The notes beneath the pieces were generated by a model. It searched no databases, had not been told where the DNA came from, and saw only the letters and a list, made by a program, of their open reading frames with translations. From NCBI RefSeq assembly GCF_006438965.1, contig NZ_RCZM01000002.1, forward strand, positions 372,001 through 436,000: a DNA stretch of 64,000 nt, in the 5' to 3' direction. A program made the position numbers and the translations under genes. Origin of the DNA: Pedococcus bigeumensis. GTDB taxonomy: Bacteria > Actinomycetota > Actinomycetes > Actinomycetales > Dermatophilaceae. Below, piece by piece: positions 1 through 11,723 of the stretch; position 1 is the stretch's first letter; every line of letters starts with the position of its first letter.

Positions 1-567
1 CGACTCGGTGCCCGTCCACTTCTCCGCGGGGACGGCGTCGGCGAACCGGGAGACGTTGACGCCGTTGGGGATGACGACGGCGTCGCCGCCGAGGTGGGTC
101 GTGACGGTGCGTCGCGCGTCCTCCGACACGGCGATCCGCCCGTTGATCTTCTCCAGGCTCGGCCGCAGCAGCGGGTAGGCCGCCTGCATCGCTCGCGACC
201 GCAGGTTCGAGGTGTGGAAGGTCGCGACGACCGGCCCCTCAGCCGACCAGAGGGCGAGCAGCGCGATGCTGGGGGTGACCGGCTCGTGGATGTGGACGAC
301 GTCGAAGTCGCCGGCCTCCAGCCAGCGGCCAACCCGCGCGGCGGTCAGCGGGCCGAAGTTCAGCCGGGCCACCGAGCCGTTGTAGCGCACCGGAACCGCT
401 CGGCCGACGGACTCGACGTAGGACGGCAGCGGGGTGTCCTCGTCGGCGGGAGCAAGGACGGACGCGTGGTGCCCCTGCCCCAGGAAGTGCTCGGCCAGGT
501 CACGGACGTGGAACTGCACTCCCCCGGGGACGTCGAAGGAGTAGGGACAGACGATGCCGATCCTCAC
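1..567 (-). CDS. pimA: Phosphatidylinositol alpha-mannosyltransferase PimA, N-terminal part (gene runs off the window)
   Basis: PimA transfers the first mannose from GDP-mannose to phosphatidylinositol on the inner face of the membrane, starting PIM synthesis. The visible 189 codons begin MRIGIVCPYSFDVPGGVQFH, the glycine-rich GT-B N-terminus of the family, followed by YNGSVARLNFGP and an HIHEP motif typical of GT4 mannosyltransferases. The GTG start at 567-565 overlaps the stop of the upstream acyltransferase gene (GTGA), so the two are translationally coupled. The C-terminal GDP-mannose-binding Rossmann domain lies outside the window. Order and strand match the mycobacterial pgsA-acyltransferase-pimA operon. 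The family is clear; the truncation is only the window edge. Confidence 0.93.
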   Translation of the reverse strand, partial: MRIGIVCPYSFDVPGGVQFHVRDLAEHFLGQGHHASVLAPADEDTPLPSYVESVGRAVPVRYNGSVARLNFGPLTAARVGRWLEAGDFDVVHIHEPVTPSIALLALWSAEGPVVATFHTSNLRSRAMQAAYPLLRPSLEKINGRIAVSEDARRTVTTHLGGDAVVIPNGVNVSRFADAVPAEKWTGTES

Positions 568-1544
568 GGCCAGCTCCCCTTTGCCCGGTCAGGGCGCGAG
601 GTCCGCTCGGCCCCCTGCGACTGTTCAGCCCGCGGTTCGAGGTCGTCGAGGAAGACCCGCTGCAGCATGTGCCAGTCGGCGGTGTGCGCCCCGATCGTGG
701 AGCCGAGAGCGTCCGCGCACTGCTGGGTCATCGCCACGGCCTTGGTCCGGGTCGTGCCCGACGACGGCACCTCGACCCGGTCGTGCCAGGTGATGACGAT
801 GCGGTGCTTCCAGCTCGACCCCTCGACGCGCTCGTAGTGGATCGATACCGGGTGCAGTGCGGCACCGGTGGCCAGCGACAGCGCAGCCGGACCGGCGGCC
901 ATCTTCGTGCGATGGCCGCACAGGTCCACCTCGACGCCCCGGTCGGTCAGGTCGCGGTCGGCCAGCAGCGGCATCAGCACCGGCTTGGTGAGGTGCCCGC
1001 GCAGCTGCGCGAAGACGTCCCCACCGCCGGTCAACGGCAGGATCGTCATGCCGAGCGACTCCCGGAAGGCGAGGAACTCGGCATACACCTCCTCAGGCTT
1101 GAGGCGCTCGGCGACGGTGACGACGGGGCCGATCGCCTTGGTGCCCCAGGCGCCGGCGAGGTCCCAGTTGCCGAGGTGACCGAGGAAGCACACCACGGGC
1201 CGCCCGGCGGCGAGCTCGGCGCGGACCGGTCCGTCGCCCACCACCCGGACCGACGCGGCGATCTGCTCCTGGGACCGGTCCGGGAGCCGGAAGGCTTCGC
1301 AGTAGTACCGCAGGTACGAACGCATCCCCTCACGCACCAGGGCGTCCAGGTCCCGGGATGACAGTTCGGGACGCACCTTGGCGTAGTTGCTGCGCAGCCG
1401 CTGCACCCCCTTGCCACCGCGGGCCACCGTGAGGTCGGCGATCTGCTCGAAGACGGTGTATGCCGTGCGCTCGGGCAGCCGTCGAACGGTGCCCCACCCG
1501 AGGCGGTAGCCGCTGACGGCGATGTGGTCGCCGAAGCCGGTCAC
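564..1544 (-). CDS. patA: PIM acyltransferase (PatA-like, LpxL/HtrB family)
   Basis: This 326-residue protein belongs to the lysophospholipid/LpxL acyltransferase family. The HX4D catalytic motif is visible as GHLGNWD (His about 123, Asp about 128). In mycobacteria the enzyme at this place in the operon (PatA) moves palmitate from acyl-CoA to the mannose of PIM1/PIM2 at the cytoplasmic membrane face. It lies between pgsA (13 bp gap) and pimA (4-bp overlap), so all three should be co-transcribed. The start ATG at 1544 follows the pgsA stop closely. Function is inferred from family plus conserved gene order; the acyl donor and acceptor are not visible in sequence. Confidence 0.9.
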   Translation of the reverse strand: MTGFGDHIAVSGYRLGWGTVRRLPERTAYTVFEQIADLTVARGGKGVQRLRSNYAKVRPELSSRDLDALVREGMRSYLRYYCEAFRLPDRSQEQIAASVRVVGDGPVRAELAAGRPVVCFLGHLGNWDLAGAWGTKAIGPVVTVAERLKPEEVYAEFLAFRESLGMTILPLTGGGDVFAQLRGHLTKPVLMPLLADRDLTDRGVEVDLCGHRTKMAAGPAALSLATGAALHPVSIHYERVEGSSWKHRIVITWHDRVEVPSSGTTRTKAVAMTQQCADALGSTIGAHTADWHMLQRVFLDDLEPRAEQSQGAERTSRPDRAKGSWP

Positions 1545-1557
1545 GACGCGAGCCCGC

Positions 1558-2172
1558 TCAGGAGGCTTCGACCAGGGCCTGCCGACGCACGAGCAGCATG
1601 CGCTGGAACACCGTGACGAGGCTGGCGACGGCGAGCAGGGCGAGAACGATGGTGAGGACGACCTCGGGCAGGCCCAGGCCCACCAGCCCGGTGATCACCA
1701 GGACGGCCACGAGGCGGTCGGCACGCTCGGCGATCCCGACGTTGGCGGTGAAGCCCAGTCCCTCGGCGCGGGCCTTGGCGTAGGACACGACGCTGCCGAG
1801 GATCAGGCAGGCCAGGGCCAGCCCGGCCATCAGGAAGTCGTCGCCGCGCCCGGCATACCAGAGCACGAGGCCCCCGAAGATGGCCGAGTCGCCGACCCGG
1901 TCGAGGGTCGAGTCGAGGTAGGCGCCCCACTTGCCGGACCGACCGGACATCCGCGCCATGACGCCGTCCACCGTGTCCGAGAAGACGAACAGGGTGATGA
2001 CGACGGTCCCCCAGAAGAACTCGTGCCGCGGGTAGAAGGCCAGTGCGCCGAAGCACACGCCGAGCGTGCCGACGATCGTCACGACGTCCGGGCTGATCCC
2101 CAGCTTGAGGAAGAGCCGGGCGACCGGGGTGAAGATCTTCGTGAAGAGGGCGCGTGCGTACTTGTTGAGCAT
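1558..2172 (-). CDS. pgsA: Phosphatidylinositol phosphate synthase (CDP-alcohol phosphotransferase)
   Basis: A 204-residue polytopic membrane enzyme that joins CDP-diacylglycerol with inositol 1-phosphate, the first step to PI and PIMs. The CDP-alcohol phosphotransferase signature is intact: D66-x2-D69-G70-x2-A73-R74-x8-G83-x3-D87-x3-D91 (TVDGVMARMSGRSGKWGAYL region). Translation was started at ATG 2172 (MLNKYARALF). An in-frame extension upstream to 2358 looks non-coding: proline/arginine-rich, and overlapping the DCC gene in another frame. It stands first in the pgsA-patA-pimA run, 8 bp after the DCC-family gene. Assignment to PIP synthase rather than another PgsA paralogue rests on gene order. 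Confidence 0.92.
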   Translation of the reverse strand: MLNKYARALFTKIFTPVARLFLKLGISPDVVTIVGTLGVCFGALAFYPRHEFFWGTVVITLFVFSDTVDGVMARMSGRSGKWGAYLDSTLDRVGDSAIFGGLVLWYAGRGDDFLMAGLALACLILGSVVSYAKARAEGLGFTANVGIAERADRLVAVLVITGLVGLGLPEVVLTIVLALLAVASLVTVFQRMLLVRRQALVEAS

Positions 2173-2180
2173 GGTGGTGG

Positions 2181-2621
2181 TCAGCCTACTGAGACTGAGC
2201 CGCTGTCCCCTGCAACGCCGCTGTCGGACAGGTGAGTGGGTGCACACGCCGGAGTGCCGCCCGGGAGGGCGTAGCGGTGGTCTGCCACCCACGTGTAGAC
2301 CCGACCCGCCAGCCAGCTGATCCCCGGCAACGTAACCAGGTGGCCGAGTGGACGCCACAGCGGGGCGCCGTGCTTGAGGCCCTCGGCGATGGCGAGGTGG
2401 GCGGCCACGACGGTGCCGTCACGGCGGACGAACTGGGCCGCCTCGATGCAGTCCGCCTCGGTGAGGTCGAACCGCTCGAGGTCGACCTGCTGCCACGGCT
2501 CGACGTCGTACCGGCGACGCCGGTCGACCCAGCGCGTGGCGAACCGGGCACTGGTCGTGCAGAACCCGCAGTCGCCGTCGAAGATGAGCAGGCCCCGCTC
2601 GTTCCCTGTCAGCTGGTCCAT
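2181..2621 (-). CDS. DCC-family thiol-disulfide oxidoreductase-like protein (DUF393)
   Basis: A 146-residue protein opening with LLIFDGDCGFC, the DxxC-containing motif that names the DCC (DUF393) family, which has a thioredoxin-like fold and a probable redox role. No signal peptide or membrane segment is seen, so it is probably cytosolic. It stands head-to-head with the plus-strand membrane pair starting at 2669, separated by under 50 bp. DCC proteins are often found next to HTTM/vitamin-K-carboxylase-like membrane proteins, and one lies here at 3154-4041, so the three may be functionally linked. It also sits inside the PIM operon between the HIT gene and pgsA, as if this block was inserted there. 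The substrate is unknown. Confidence 0.8.
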   Translation of the reverse strand: MDQLTGNERGLLIFDGDCGFCTTSARFATRWVDRRRRYDVEPWQQVDLERFDLTEADCIEAAQFVRRDGTVVAAHLAIAEGLKHGAPLWRPLGHLVTLPGISWLAGRVYTWVADHRYALPGGTPACAPTHLSDSGVAGDSGSVSVG

Positions 2622-2668
2622 GTCCTCAGTCTGTCACCCGCGTGGGAGCATGACCGCGTGAGGGGAGC

Positions 2669-3157
2669 ATGAGGGGGCCGACGCGCTCACTGGGCCCGTA
2701 TGCCGCGCTGTGGCGGCTGGCTGTGGCGGCGGCCGTGGTGACCACGGTGTGCCTCGGCACCTGGGTCGGCAACGATGACTGGTGGCCGTTCGCGCCGATG
2801 TCGCAGTACGCCTTCTCGGTGCAGAACAACGGCATCATCAACTCGCTGACCATGGACGCCCTCACCGTCGACGGCGAGGTGGTGCGGGTGCCGTTGTCCA
2901 AGGAGAAGATCGGTATCGAGCGCGCGGAGATCGAGGGGCAGGCCCCCCGGATCATCGCGCACCCGGAGCTGCTCCAGGACATCGCCGTGCTCCACAGCCG
3001 GCTGCTCCCGCACGAGCCTGCGTACCAGGTCATCTACCTGCGCAACACCTCCACCCAGATCGGCACCGGTGCCGCCACGATCCACACCTTGGCCACGTGG
3101 CAGGTCCGCGATCCGCTGCGACCGCAGCCGAGCGGCATACCCGGCGGTGCGCCGTGA
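2669..3157 (+). CDS. Membrane-anchored protein of unknown function, paired with an HTTM protein
   Basis: A 162-residue protein with one N-terminal hydrophobic segment (about residues 14-32, WRLAVAAAVVTTVCLGTWVG), then a WWPFAPMSQYAF motif and a soluble domain that should face outside. The WPFxxMxxY motif recurs in small proteins encoded beside HTTM membrane proteins; that is recalled knowledge. An AGGGGAG stretch precedes ATG 2669 at very short spacing, so the start may lie slightly downstream. Its stop overlaps the GTG start of the next gene (GTGA), so the two are coupled. No catalytic motif could be recognised. Confidence 0.72.
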   Translation: MRGPTRSLGPYAALWRLAVAAAVVTTVCLGTWVGNDDWWPFAPMSQYAFSVQNNGIINSLTMDALTVDGEVVRVPLSKEKIGIERAEIEGQAPRIIAHPELLQDIAVLHSRLLPHEPAYQVIYLRNTSTQIGTGAATIHTLATWQVRDPLRPQPSGIPGGAP

Positions 3158-4041
3158 ACGCCGTTGAACGGTCTGTCGAGAACTTCCTGGCTCCCGAACT
3201 GCCGCTGGCCCGGGTCGCCTGGCTGCGCCGCTTCGTCTACGCCTTCGTCTGGCTCGACGTGCTGTGGATCGTGACCGACCCGATCCCGCACGGCGACGTG
3301 CCTCCGAGCCTGTACCGCGGGCTCGAGGTCCGCACCCTGCTGCACCTGCCTGCGCCGTCGCACGACTACGTGCGGGTGCTGCTGGCGGTGATCCTCGTGA
3401 GCTCCGCGGTGGCGTTCACCGGCCGGGTGCCGCGGCTGGCAGGGTGGGTCTGCGCCGTGGGGATGCTCGACTGGGTGAGCAACGCCTTCGCCTACTCCAA
3501 GGTCGACCACGACCACTTCGCGCTGATGGTGGCCCTGTTCGTGCTGCCGACCGCCGGACGGGCCCGGCTCAGCGACGTCGACGTGACGTCCCGCGCCGCC
3601 GGCTGGGCGATCCGGATGGTCCAGATCGGTGCCGTCTCGATCTACTTCCTGTCGGCCAACGCGAAGATGCGGTTCGGTGGCTGGGGCTGGGCAAACGGCG
3701 CCACCCTCACCTGGGCCCTGAGCCGGCGCCCGAACAGCATCGGCCCGTGGGTGGCGTCGCACCCTGCGCTGGTGCACGCACTGCAGTGGGTGGCGCTCGT
3801 GGCCGAGTTCAGCTCACCGGTCGTGCTGTGGCTGAGGGGCAAGGCGTTGTATGCCGCGCTCCTCTTCTGGGCGGGCTTCCACCTGACGACCTACGTCATG
3901 CTGAAGATCCACTTCCTGCCGCTCGTGGTCTGCCTGCTCAGCTTTCTGCCGCTGGAGCGGCTGCCCCACCCGGCCACGCTGCGACGAGTCGTGACCGCAC
4001 GTCCTCGAGCAGCATCGGAAGCGCCTTCGTCTGCCCGATGA
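3154..4041 (+). CDS. HTTM-like polytopic membrane protein
   Basis: A 295-residue integral membrane protein with about six hydrophobic segments (for example RVLLAVILVSSAVAF and WAGFHLTTYVMLKIHFLP). Its layout fits the HTTM group, the membrane domain related to vitamin-K-dependent gamma-carboxylase. Visible hallmarks are a SANAKMRFGGWGWANG stretch in the middle and a late His-rich helix (FHLTTYVMLKIHFLP). It overlaps the previous gene by 4 bp and shares 104 bp tail-to-tail with the HIT gene on the other strand (3938-4041). The role is unknown; a redox or modification partnership with the nearby DCC protein is inferred only from proximity. Confidence 0.75.
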   Translation: MNAVERSVENFLAPELPLARVAWLRRFVYAFVWLDVLWIVTDPIPHGDVPPSLYRGLEVRTLLHLPAPSHDYVRVLLAVILVSSAVAFTGRVPRLAGWVCAVGMLDWVSNAFAYSKVDHDHFALMVALFVLPTAGRARLSDVDVTSRAAGWAIRMVQIGAVSIYFLSANAKMRFGGWGWANGATLTWALSRRPNSIGPWVASHPALVHALQWVALVAEFSSPVVLWLRGKALYAALLFWAGFHLTTYVMLKIHFLPLVVCLLSFLPLERLPHPATLRRVVTARPRAASEAPSSAR

Positions 4042-4507
4042 CGGGCAGGAAGTTCGAGTCGCCGCCCCACCTCGGCACGATGTGCTGGTGCAGGTGGGCC
4101 TGCACGCCGGCTCCGGCGACCGCTCCCTGGTTCATGCCGATGTTGTAACCGTGCGGGCCGGAGGCGGTGTCGATCGCGGCGATGACCTGCTTGGTCAGCA
4201 GGGCGAACTCGGCCGTCTCCTCGTCGGTCAGGTCGACGTAGAGCGAGACGTGGCGATAGGGACAGACCAGCACGTGACCGGGGTTGTAGGGGAACAGGTT
4301 CATCACGACGTAGCAGCTGGTGCCGCGGTGCACGATGAGCCCGGCTTCGTCGTCCTTAGCTGGCGCTGCGCAGAACGGGCACCCGTCACCCGCGTTCTCG
4401 CTCGGGCGCTCTCCTGTCACGTAGGCCATCCGGTGCGGGGTCCACAGCCGCTCGAAGCCGTCCCGCGTCCCGGCGAACTCCGTGTCGGGCTGCATCGCGT
4501 CGGTCAT
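3938..4507 (-). CDS. HIT-domain nucleotide phosphorylase/hydrolase (Ap4A phosphorylase type)
   Basis: A 189-residue histidine-triad protein. The triad is HLHQHIVPRW (His 138, 140, 142), preceded by a CPFC metal-site pair near residues 43-46 and the YNPGHVLVCPYRH core. In mycobacteria the orthologous position (between thrS and pgsA) holds a diadenosine tetraphosphate phosphorylase, so Ap4A breakdown is the best guess. Start ATG 4507 lies 6 bp after the thrS stop. The last 35 codons overlap the convergent HTTM gene, which is unusual and could create antisense transcripts. Family certain, exact substrate inferred. Confidence 0.9.
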   Translation of the reverse strand: MTDAMQPDTEFAGTRDGFERLWTPHRMAYVTGERPSENAGDGCPFCAAPAKDDEAGLIVHRGTSCYVVMNLFPYNPGHVLVCPYRHVSLYVDLTDEETAEFALLTKQVIAAIDTASGPHGYNIGMNQGAVAGAGVQAHLHQHIVPRWGGDSNFLPVIGQTKALPMLLEDVRSRLVAAWPGGAAAPAAES

Positions 4508-4513
4508 CTGCCG

Positions 4514-6490
4514 TCAGACCTGGACGCGTGCCTCGACAGCGGCCACGATCTCGGCGATCGCGTCGTCGATGGGCACGCCGTTCTTCTGCTCGCCGTCGCG
4601 GTAGCGGAACGACACAGCCCTGGCGCTGCGGTCCTCATCACCGGCGATGAGGACGAACGGCACCTTGGACTTCGAGGCGTTGCGGATCTTCTTGGGGAAG
4701 CGGTCGTCGCTGTCATCGACCTCGACGCGAATCCCCTTGCGGCGCAGCTGGTCTGCCACCTCGTGCAGGTAGGGCGAGAACTCGTCGGCAACGGGCACGC
4801 CGAGCACCTGCACCGGCGACAGCCAGGGCGGGAACGCGCCGGCGTAGTGCTCGACGAGGACGCCGAGGAACCGCTCGATCGAGCCGAACTTCGCGGAGTG
4901 GATCATGACGGGCTGCTGGCGCGAACCGTCGGCCGCCTGGTACTCGAGCTCGAAGCCCCGCGGCTGGTTGAAGTCGTACTGGATGGTCGACATCTGCCAG
5001 GTACGACCGATGGCGTCCCGCGTCTGGACCGAGATCTTGGGGCCGTAGAAGGCCGCTCCACCCGGGTCCGCCACGAGCTCGAGTCCCGACTCGGTCGCGA
5101 CGTCCTCAAGGACCTTGGTCGCCACCTCCCACTCCTCGTCCGACCCGATGAACTTGTCGTTGTCGGCGTCGCGGGTGGACAGCTCGAGGTAGAAGTCGTC
5201 GAGCCCAAAGGCCTTGAGCAACCCGAGCACGAAGTCCAGCAGGTGCTTGATCTCGGCCGGCGCCTGCTCGGGGGTGACGTAGGAGTGCGAGTCGTCCTGG
5301 GTCATGCCGCGAACCCGGGTCAGCCCGTGGACGACGCCCGACTTCTCGAAGCGGTAGACCGAACCGAACTCGAACAGGCGAAGCGGCAGCTCACGGTAGG
5401 ACCGCCCGCGCGACCTGAAGATCAGGTTGTGCATCGGGCAGTTCATCGCCTTGAGGTAGTAGTTCGAGCCCTCGAACTCCATCGGCGGGAACATGGTGTC
5501 CGCGTAGTAGGGCAGGTGCCCCGAGGTGTGGAAGAGCCCCTCCTTCGAGATGTGCGGGGTGCCGACGTACTCGAAGCCCTCTTCGACGTGCCGCTGTCGG
5601 ACGTAGTCCTCCATGACCCGCTTGATCACCCCACCCTTGGGGTGGAAGACGGGCAGTCCGGAGCCCAGCTCGTCGGGGAAGCTGAAGAGGTCCTGCTCCT
5701 GCCCGATCTTGCGGTGGTCGCGGCGCTCTGCCTCAGCCAGTCGCTCGAGGTAGGCCTTGAGGTCGTCCTTGGTGGCCCACGCGGTGCCGTAGACGCGCTG
5801 CAGCTGCGGGTTCTTCTCGCTCCCCCGCCAGTAGGCACCGCCGCTGCGCATCAGCTTGAACGCGTTCCCGAGGACCTTGGTGGTGGGCACGTGCGGGCCG
5901 CGGCACAGGTCGCCCCAGGCACGGGACCCGTCGCGCTTGACGTTGTCGTAGATGGTCAGCTGAGCGCCACCCACCTCGACATCGGCGCCGTCGGCGGCGT
6001 CACCGGCAGCACCGCCCTTGAGGCCGATCAGCTCCACCTTGTAGGGCTCGTCGGCGAGCTCGACCGCCGCCTCGGCGTCGCTGATCTCGCGGCGCACGAA
6101 GGTCTGGCCCTCGTTCACGATCCGCTGCATGACCTTCTCGAGTGCCTTGAGGTCGTCCGGCTGGAACGGCTCGGCCACGTCGAAGTCGTAGTAGAAGCCG
6201 TCCCGCACCGGCGGCCCGATCCCGAGCCGAGCCTTGGGGTTGACCTCCTGGACCGCCTGAGCGAGGACGTGGGCAGCGCTGTGCCGCAACACATCCAGCC
6301 CGTCCTGCTCCTGGGCGGTCACGGGCTCGACGGCGTCGCCGTCGGCCAGCACGTGGGCCAGGTCGCGCAGCTCGCCGTTGACGCGGGCCACGAGGACGGC
6401 GCGGTCACCTTCGAAGAGGTCGGCGGCAGTCGTCTGCTCCGGCACCGATCGCTCGCTTCCGGCGACGGTGACAGTGATCTGGGCAGACAC
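4514..6490 (-). CDS. thrS: Threonine-tRNA ligase
   Basis: A 659-residue class II synthetase that charges tRNA-Thr. Domains in order: TGS domain (about 1-65), editing domain with the HSAAH metal motif (about 80-240), catalytic core ([10 protein letters not shown], then [20 protein letters not shown] as motif 2, and later [16 protein letters not shown]), and an anticodon-binding domain ([16 protein letters not shown]). GTG 6490 is preferred as start because AGGAG lies 8 nt upstream in the mRNA. Another GTG at 6499 touches that RBS, and a longer reading to 6610 would run through the hairpin at 6519-6554. It heads the thrS-HIT-pgsA-patA-pimA gene order seen in mycobacteria. Confidence 0.97.
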   Translation of the reverse strand: MSAQITVTVAGSERSVPEQTTAADLFEGDRAVLVARVNGELRDLAHVLADGDAVEPVTAQEQDGLDVLRHSAAHVLAQAVQEVNPKARLGIGPPVRDGFYYDFDVAEPFQPDDLKALEKVMQRIVNEGQTFVRREISDAEAAVELADEPYKVELIGLKGGAAGDAADGADVEVGGAQLTIYDNVKRDGSRAWGDLCRGPHVPTTKVLGNAFKLMRSGGAYWRGSEKNPQLQRVYGTAWATKDDLKAYLERLAEAERRDHRKIGQEQDLFSFPDELGSGLPVFHPKGGVIKRVMEDYVRQRHVEEGFEYVGTPHISKEGLFHTSGHLPYYADTMFPPMEFEGSNYYLKAMNCPMHNLIFRSRGRSYRELPLRLFEFGSVYRFEKSGVVHGLTRVRGMTQDDSHSYVTPEQAPAEIKHLLDFVLGLLKAFGLDDFYLELSTRDADNDKFIGSDEEWEVATKVLEDVATESGLELVADPGGAAFYGPKISVQTRDAIGRTWQMSTIQYDFNQPRGFELEYQAADGSRQQPVMIHSAKFGSIERFLGVLVEHYAGAFPPWLSPVQVLGVPVADEFSPYLHEVADQLRRKGIRVEVDDSDDRFPKKIRNASKSKVPFVLIAGDEDRSARAVSFRYRDGEQKNGVPIDDAIAEIVAAVEARVQV

Positions 6491-6515
6491 GGTGCTCACT
6501 CCTGGTGATGGATGA

Positions 6516-9473
<2,958 letters not shown>

Positions 9474-9506
9474 CGACGGCGCGCCGACCGAGGCGCTCGG
9501 CTGAGG

Positions 9507-9541
9507 AGGGCCGCCGGACGCGCACCGCGTCCGGCGGCCCT
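9507..9541. terminator. Bidirectional hairpin terminator between katG and the GPP34 gene
   Basis: A perfect 15-bp stem (AGGGCCGCCGGACGC at 9507-9521 with its complement at 9527-9541) and a 5-nt loop lie between two convergent genes. It lacks a long T tract, as is common in high-GC actinobacteria. Confidence 0.85.
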
Positions 9542-9561
9542 CGTCGTTGTCGTCTCGCCGC

Positions 9562-10266
9562 TCAGCCGGTCGCGCTGGTGGCGGCCACGCTGGATGCCAC
9601 GATCGCCGCCGTGATGGCGGTCTGGACGTCCTGGACCGCCTTGCGCACCGCCTCGGCGCCCCACTCGGCATCGGCGACCGCCTTGCCCCGAGCCCGCAGC
9701 GCACGCTTGGGCTGGTCGGGGAAGAGCTTGGGCAGCAGGTCGACGGCGTGCAGGAGGGCCACCAGGGCGGAGGTCCGCGCATCCGGTTCCGTGCCGGTCA
9801 CGACGGCGGCCCGCACCCTGTCGAGGATCTCGCGCTCGACCTCGGGCCGGGCGAGCGGCCACGCGTTGGTGGGGAACAGCCCGAGGACCTTGCCCTGCTT
9901 GTGCGTGAGGACTCCCTCGGCGACCAGGTCGTCGAGCACGGCGTCCTTGAGACCTCCGGCCCTGTCCTTCCACGCGCTCATCCCACCGATCCGTCCGACC
10001 GCGTCCTTGGGCTTGCGGTTGTGCGACAGCTCGGCCACCTCGGCCAGGCGTGGGTCTTCGACCGTCTGGGTGGTGCGGACCAGCCGTCCAGCCTTGAACT
10101 GCGGGTCGCCCGGCTCGGTCAGCCGCAGCGCCCCGTCGAAGGTCAGGTCGACGATTGCGGCGCCGGCCACGGCTGCCTTGAGCTTGGTGCTGTCGACAAG
10201 GGGTCTGCCCGAGTCGTCTCCGAGGGCCAGCAGGAGGAACTCGACGGTCAACGGACGTGGCGTCAT
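9562..10266 (-). CDS. GPP34 (Golgi phosphoprotein 3-like) family protein
   Basis: A 234-residue cytosolic protein with the GPP34 layout: N-terminal LTVEFLLLALGDDSGRPLVD, a central DLTFDGALRL strand-helix, and a long helical C-terminus ending in an alanine-rich segment (AITAAIVASSVAATSATG). Eukaryotic GOLPH3 binds phosphatidylinositol-4-phosphate. Actinobacterial members are widespread but their function is unknown, and lipid binding is only inferred. It is transcribed towards katG and is separated from it by the bidirectional terminator. Start ATG 10266 faces the acetyltransferase gene at 10360 across 93 bp. Confidence 0.85.
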   Translation of the reverse strand: MTPRPLTVEFLLLALGDDSGRPLVDSTKLKAAVAGAAIVDLTFDGALRLTEPGDPQFKAGRLVRTTQTVEDPRLAEVAELSHNRKPKDAVGRIGGMSAWKDRAGGLKDAVLDDLVAEGVLTHKQGKVLGLFPTNAWPLARPEVEREILDRVRAAVVTGTEPDARTSALVALLHAVDLLPKLFPDQPKRALRARGKAVADAEWGAEAVRKAVQDVQTAITAAIVASSVAATSATG

Positions 10267-10359
10267 GTGGCCACTGTACGAACCGGGTCTCGTCGCGTCT
10301 GTGCTCGCGGACACAAAAACCACGCGCGTGCGACCGGCCCCGGCTTCTACCGTCAGACC

Positions 10360-11115
10360 ATGGACCTCCTGATCGTCAACCTTGCCGACCGCCCGGACCT
10401 CGTCGACACGATGTGGGACTTCGAGGGCCTCTGGCCGGTCTTCATGCAGCAGGACCCCGTGTCCGACCTGTTCTACTCGCGCGCCACCTCGACGTACGCG
10501 GCATACACCTTGGTGGCCTTTGCCGCGGACGACATGGACCACCCGGTGGCACGGTCCTGCTCGATCCCGTTCGCCATGGGTGCGGCGCTCGGTCGGGACG
10601 CGCTGCCGGACGACGGCTGGGACGGGGTGATCCGGTGGGCCTGGCTGGACGAGCAGATCGGCCGCGCACCCACCCACCTGTCCGCCATCGAGGTCGCCAT
10701 CCGGCCCGACCTGCGTGGGACCGGGCTCGCATCGGTGATGCTGGAAGCCAAGCGGCAGAACGCGATCCGACTCGGGTTCAAGGACCTGTACGCCCCGGTG
10801 CGTCCGAGTCTCAAGACCGCCGAGCCGCACACGCCGATGCGGGAGTATGCCGCGCGGACGCGTGACGACGGGCTGCCCGAAGATCCCTGGTTGCGGCTGC
10901 ACGTCAGGGCCGGTGGGACGATCGTCAAGGTCTGCCCGCGCGCCATGACCATGTCCGGGACCTTGTCCGAGTGGCGCTCCTGGACCGGCCAGCCGTTCGA
11001 CGCAACCGGCGACGTGGTGGTCCCGTTCGCCCTCAACCCCGTGCACTGCAGCGTCGAGCACGACCACGCCGTCTACGTCGAGCCCGGGGTCTGGGTGCAC
11101 CACCGGCTCGGCTGA
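10360..11115 (+). CDS. GNAT-like N-acetyltransferase domain protein
   Basis: A 251-residue protein whose middle contains THLSAIEVAIRPDLRGTGLA followed by SVMLEAKRQNA. This resembles the acetyl-CoA-binding R/Q-x-x-G-x-G/A loop and following helix of GNAT enzymes (RGTGLAS around residue 125). The flanking regions are not recognisable, so the acceptor is unknown. TACCGT at 10347-10352 ends 7 nt before ATG 10360, so the mRNA may be leaderless. It is divergent from the GPP34 gene and followed 8 bp later by another acetyltransferase, suggesting a two-gene unit. Confidence 0.65.
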   Translation: MDLLIVNLADRPDLVDTMWDFEGLWPVFMQQDPVSDLFYSRATSTYAAYTLVAFAADDMDHPVARSCSIPFAMGAALGRDALPDDGWDGVIRWAWLDEQIGRAPTHLSAIEVAIRPDLRGTGLASVMLEAKRQNAIRLGFKDLYAPVRPSLKTAEPHTPMREYAARTRDDGLPEDPWLRLHVRAGGTIVKVCPRAMTMSGTLSEWRSWTGQPFDATGDVVVPFALNPVHCSVEHDHAVYVEPGVWVHHRLG

Positions 11116-11123
11116 CCACCGTG

Positions 11124-11723
11124 ATGCGGTTCGATGGAGGCATGTCAGCGCTGCAGCCACCCGGGTCCGGTTCGCTGTCGGTCGGGGCGGTCTCGTTCGC
11201 GGATCCGCGAGTGCAGCGACTGGTCGACGAGGTGCAGGCCCACTATGTCGTGATCTACGGCGGCCCGGACGACTCCCCCGTGGACCCGACCGAGTTCGAG
11301 CCGCCCCGCGGCCTGTTCGCGCTCGGCGCCGTGGACGGCCGGGAGGTCGCCATGGGCGGCTGGCGTCATCGGCCCGACCTGGCGGGGATGTTCGACGGGG
11401 CGCGCGTGGCCGAGATCAAGCGGATGTATGTCGCGCCGCCGGGTAGGCGGCAGGGTCATGCCCACCGGGTGCTCACCTTCCTGGAGGACACCGCCCGCGA
11501 GGCGGGTGCCGATGTCCTCGTCCTCGAGACCGGCACGATGCAGCCCGACGCCATCGCCCTGTACGAGGCCAGCGGCTACGAGCCGACGGTGCGGTTCGGG
11601 CACTACGCCGACTCGGACCTGTCGCGGTACTTCGCCAAACCGCTGGCGCCTGGCGCCTGCGTCAGGCGCGGCCGACGATGCGGCGCGCAGGCTTGCGGAT
11701 GGGGCCGCTGTCGGTCGGCATGA
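11124..11723 (+). CDS. GNAT family N-acetyltransferase
   Basis: A 199-residue acetyltransferase. The GNAT motif A is clear: EIKRMYVAPPGRRQGHAHRV, followed by LEDTAREAGADVLVLETG and the NALYEA-like QPDAIALYEASGYEPT motif, the typical last helix-strand of the fold. The acceptor substrate is unknown. The start is uncertain: ATG 11124 lies 8 bp after the previous stop and could be coupled, whereas ATG 11142 has GGAGG placed only one base upstream, too close for good pairing. The 3' end overlaps the convergent FUSC gene by 62 bp, and the last 30 residues (arginine/glycine-rich) are unlikely to be part of the fold. Confidence 0.82.
   Translation: MRFDGGMSALQPPGSGSLSVGAVSFADPRVQRLVDEVQAHYVVIYGGPDDSPVDPTEFEPPRGLFALGAVDGREVAMGGWRHRPDLAGMFDGARVAEIKRMYVAPPGRRQGHAHRVLTFLEDTAREAGADVLVLETGTMQPDAIALYEASGYEPTVRFGHYADSDLSRYFAKPLAPGACVRRGRRCGAQACGWGRCRSA

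Noticed and set aside
554-793. Open frames antisense to patA and pimA
   Set aside because: They run opposite to real genes, with arginine/proline-rich translations typical of shadow frames in high-GC DNA.
4082-6508. An 808-codon plus-strand frame across thrS
   Set aside because: It is a shadow of thrS; translation lacks any domain and thrS shows all synthetase motifs.
9562-10266. GPP34 as transposase-linked or eukaryotic import
   Set aside because: GPP34 proteins are common in actinobacteria, and codon use here matches neighbours.
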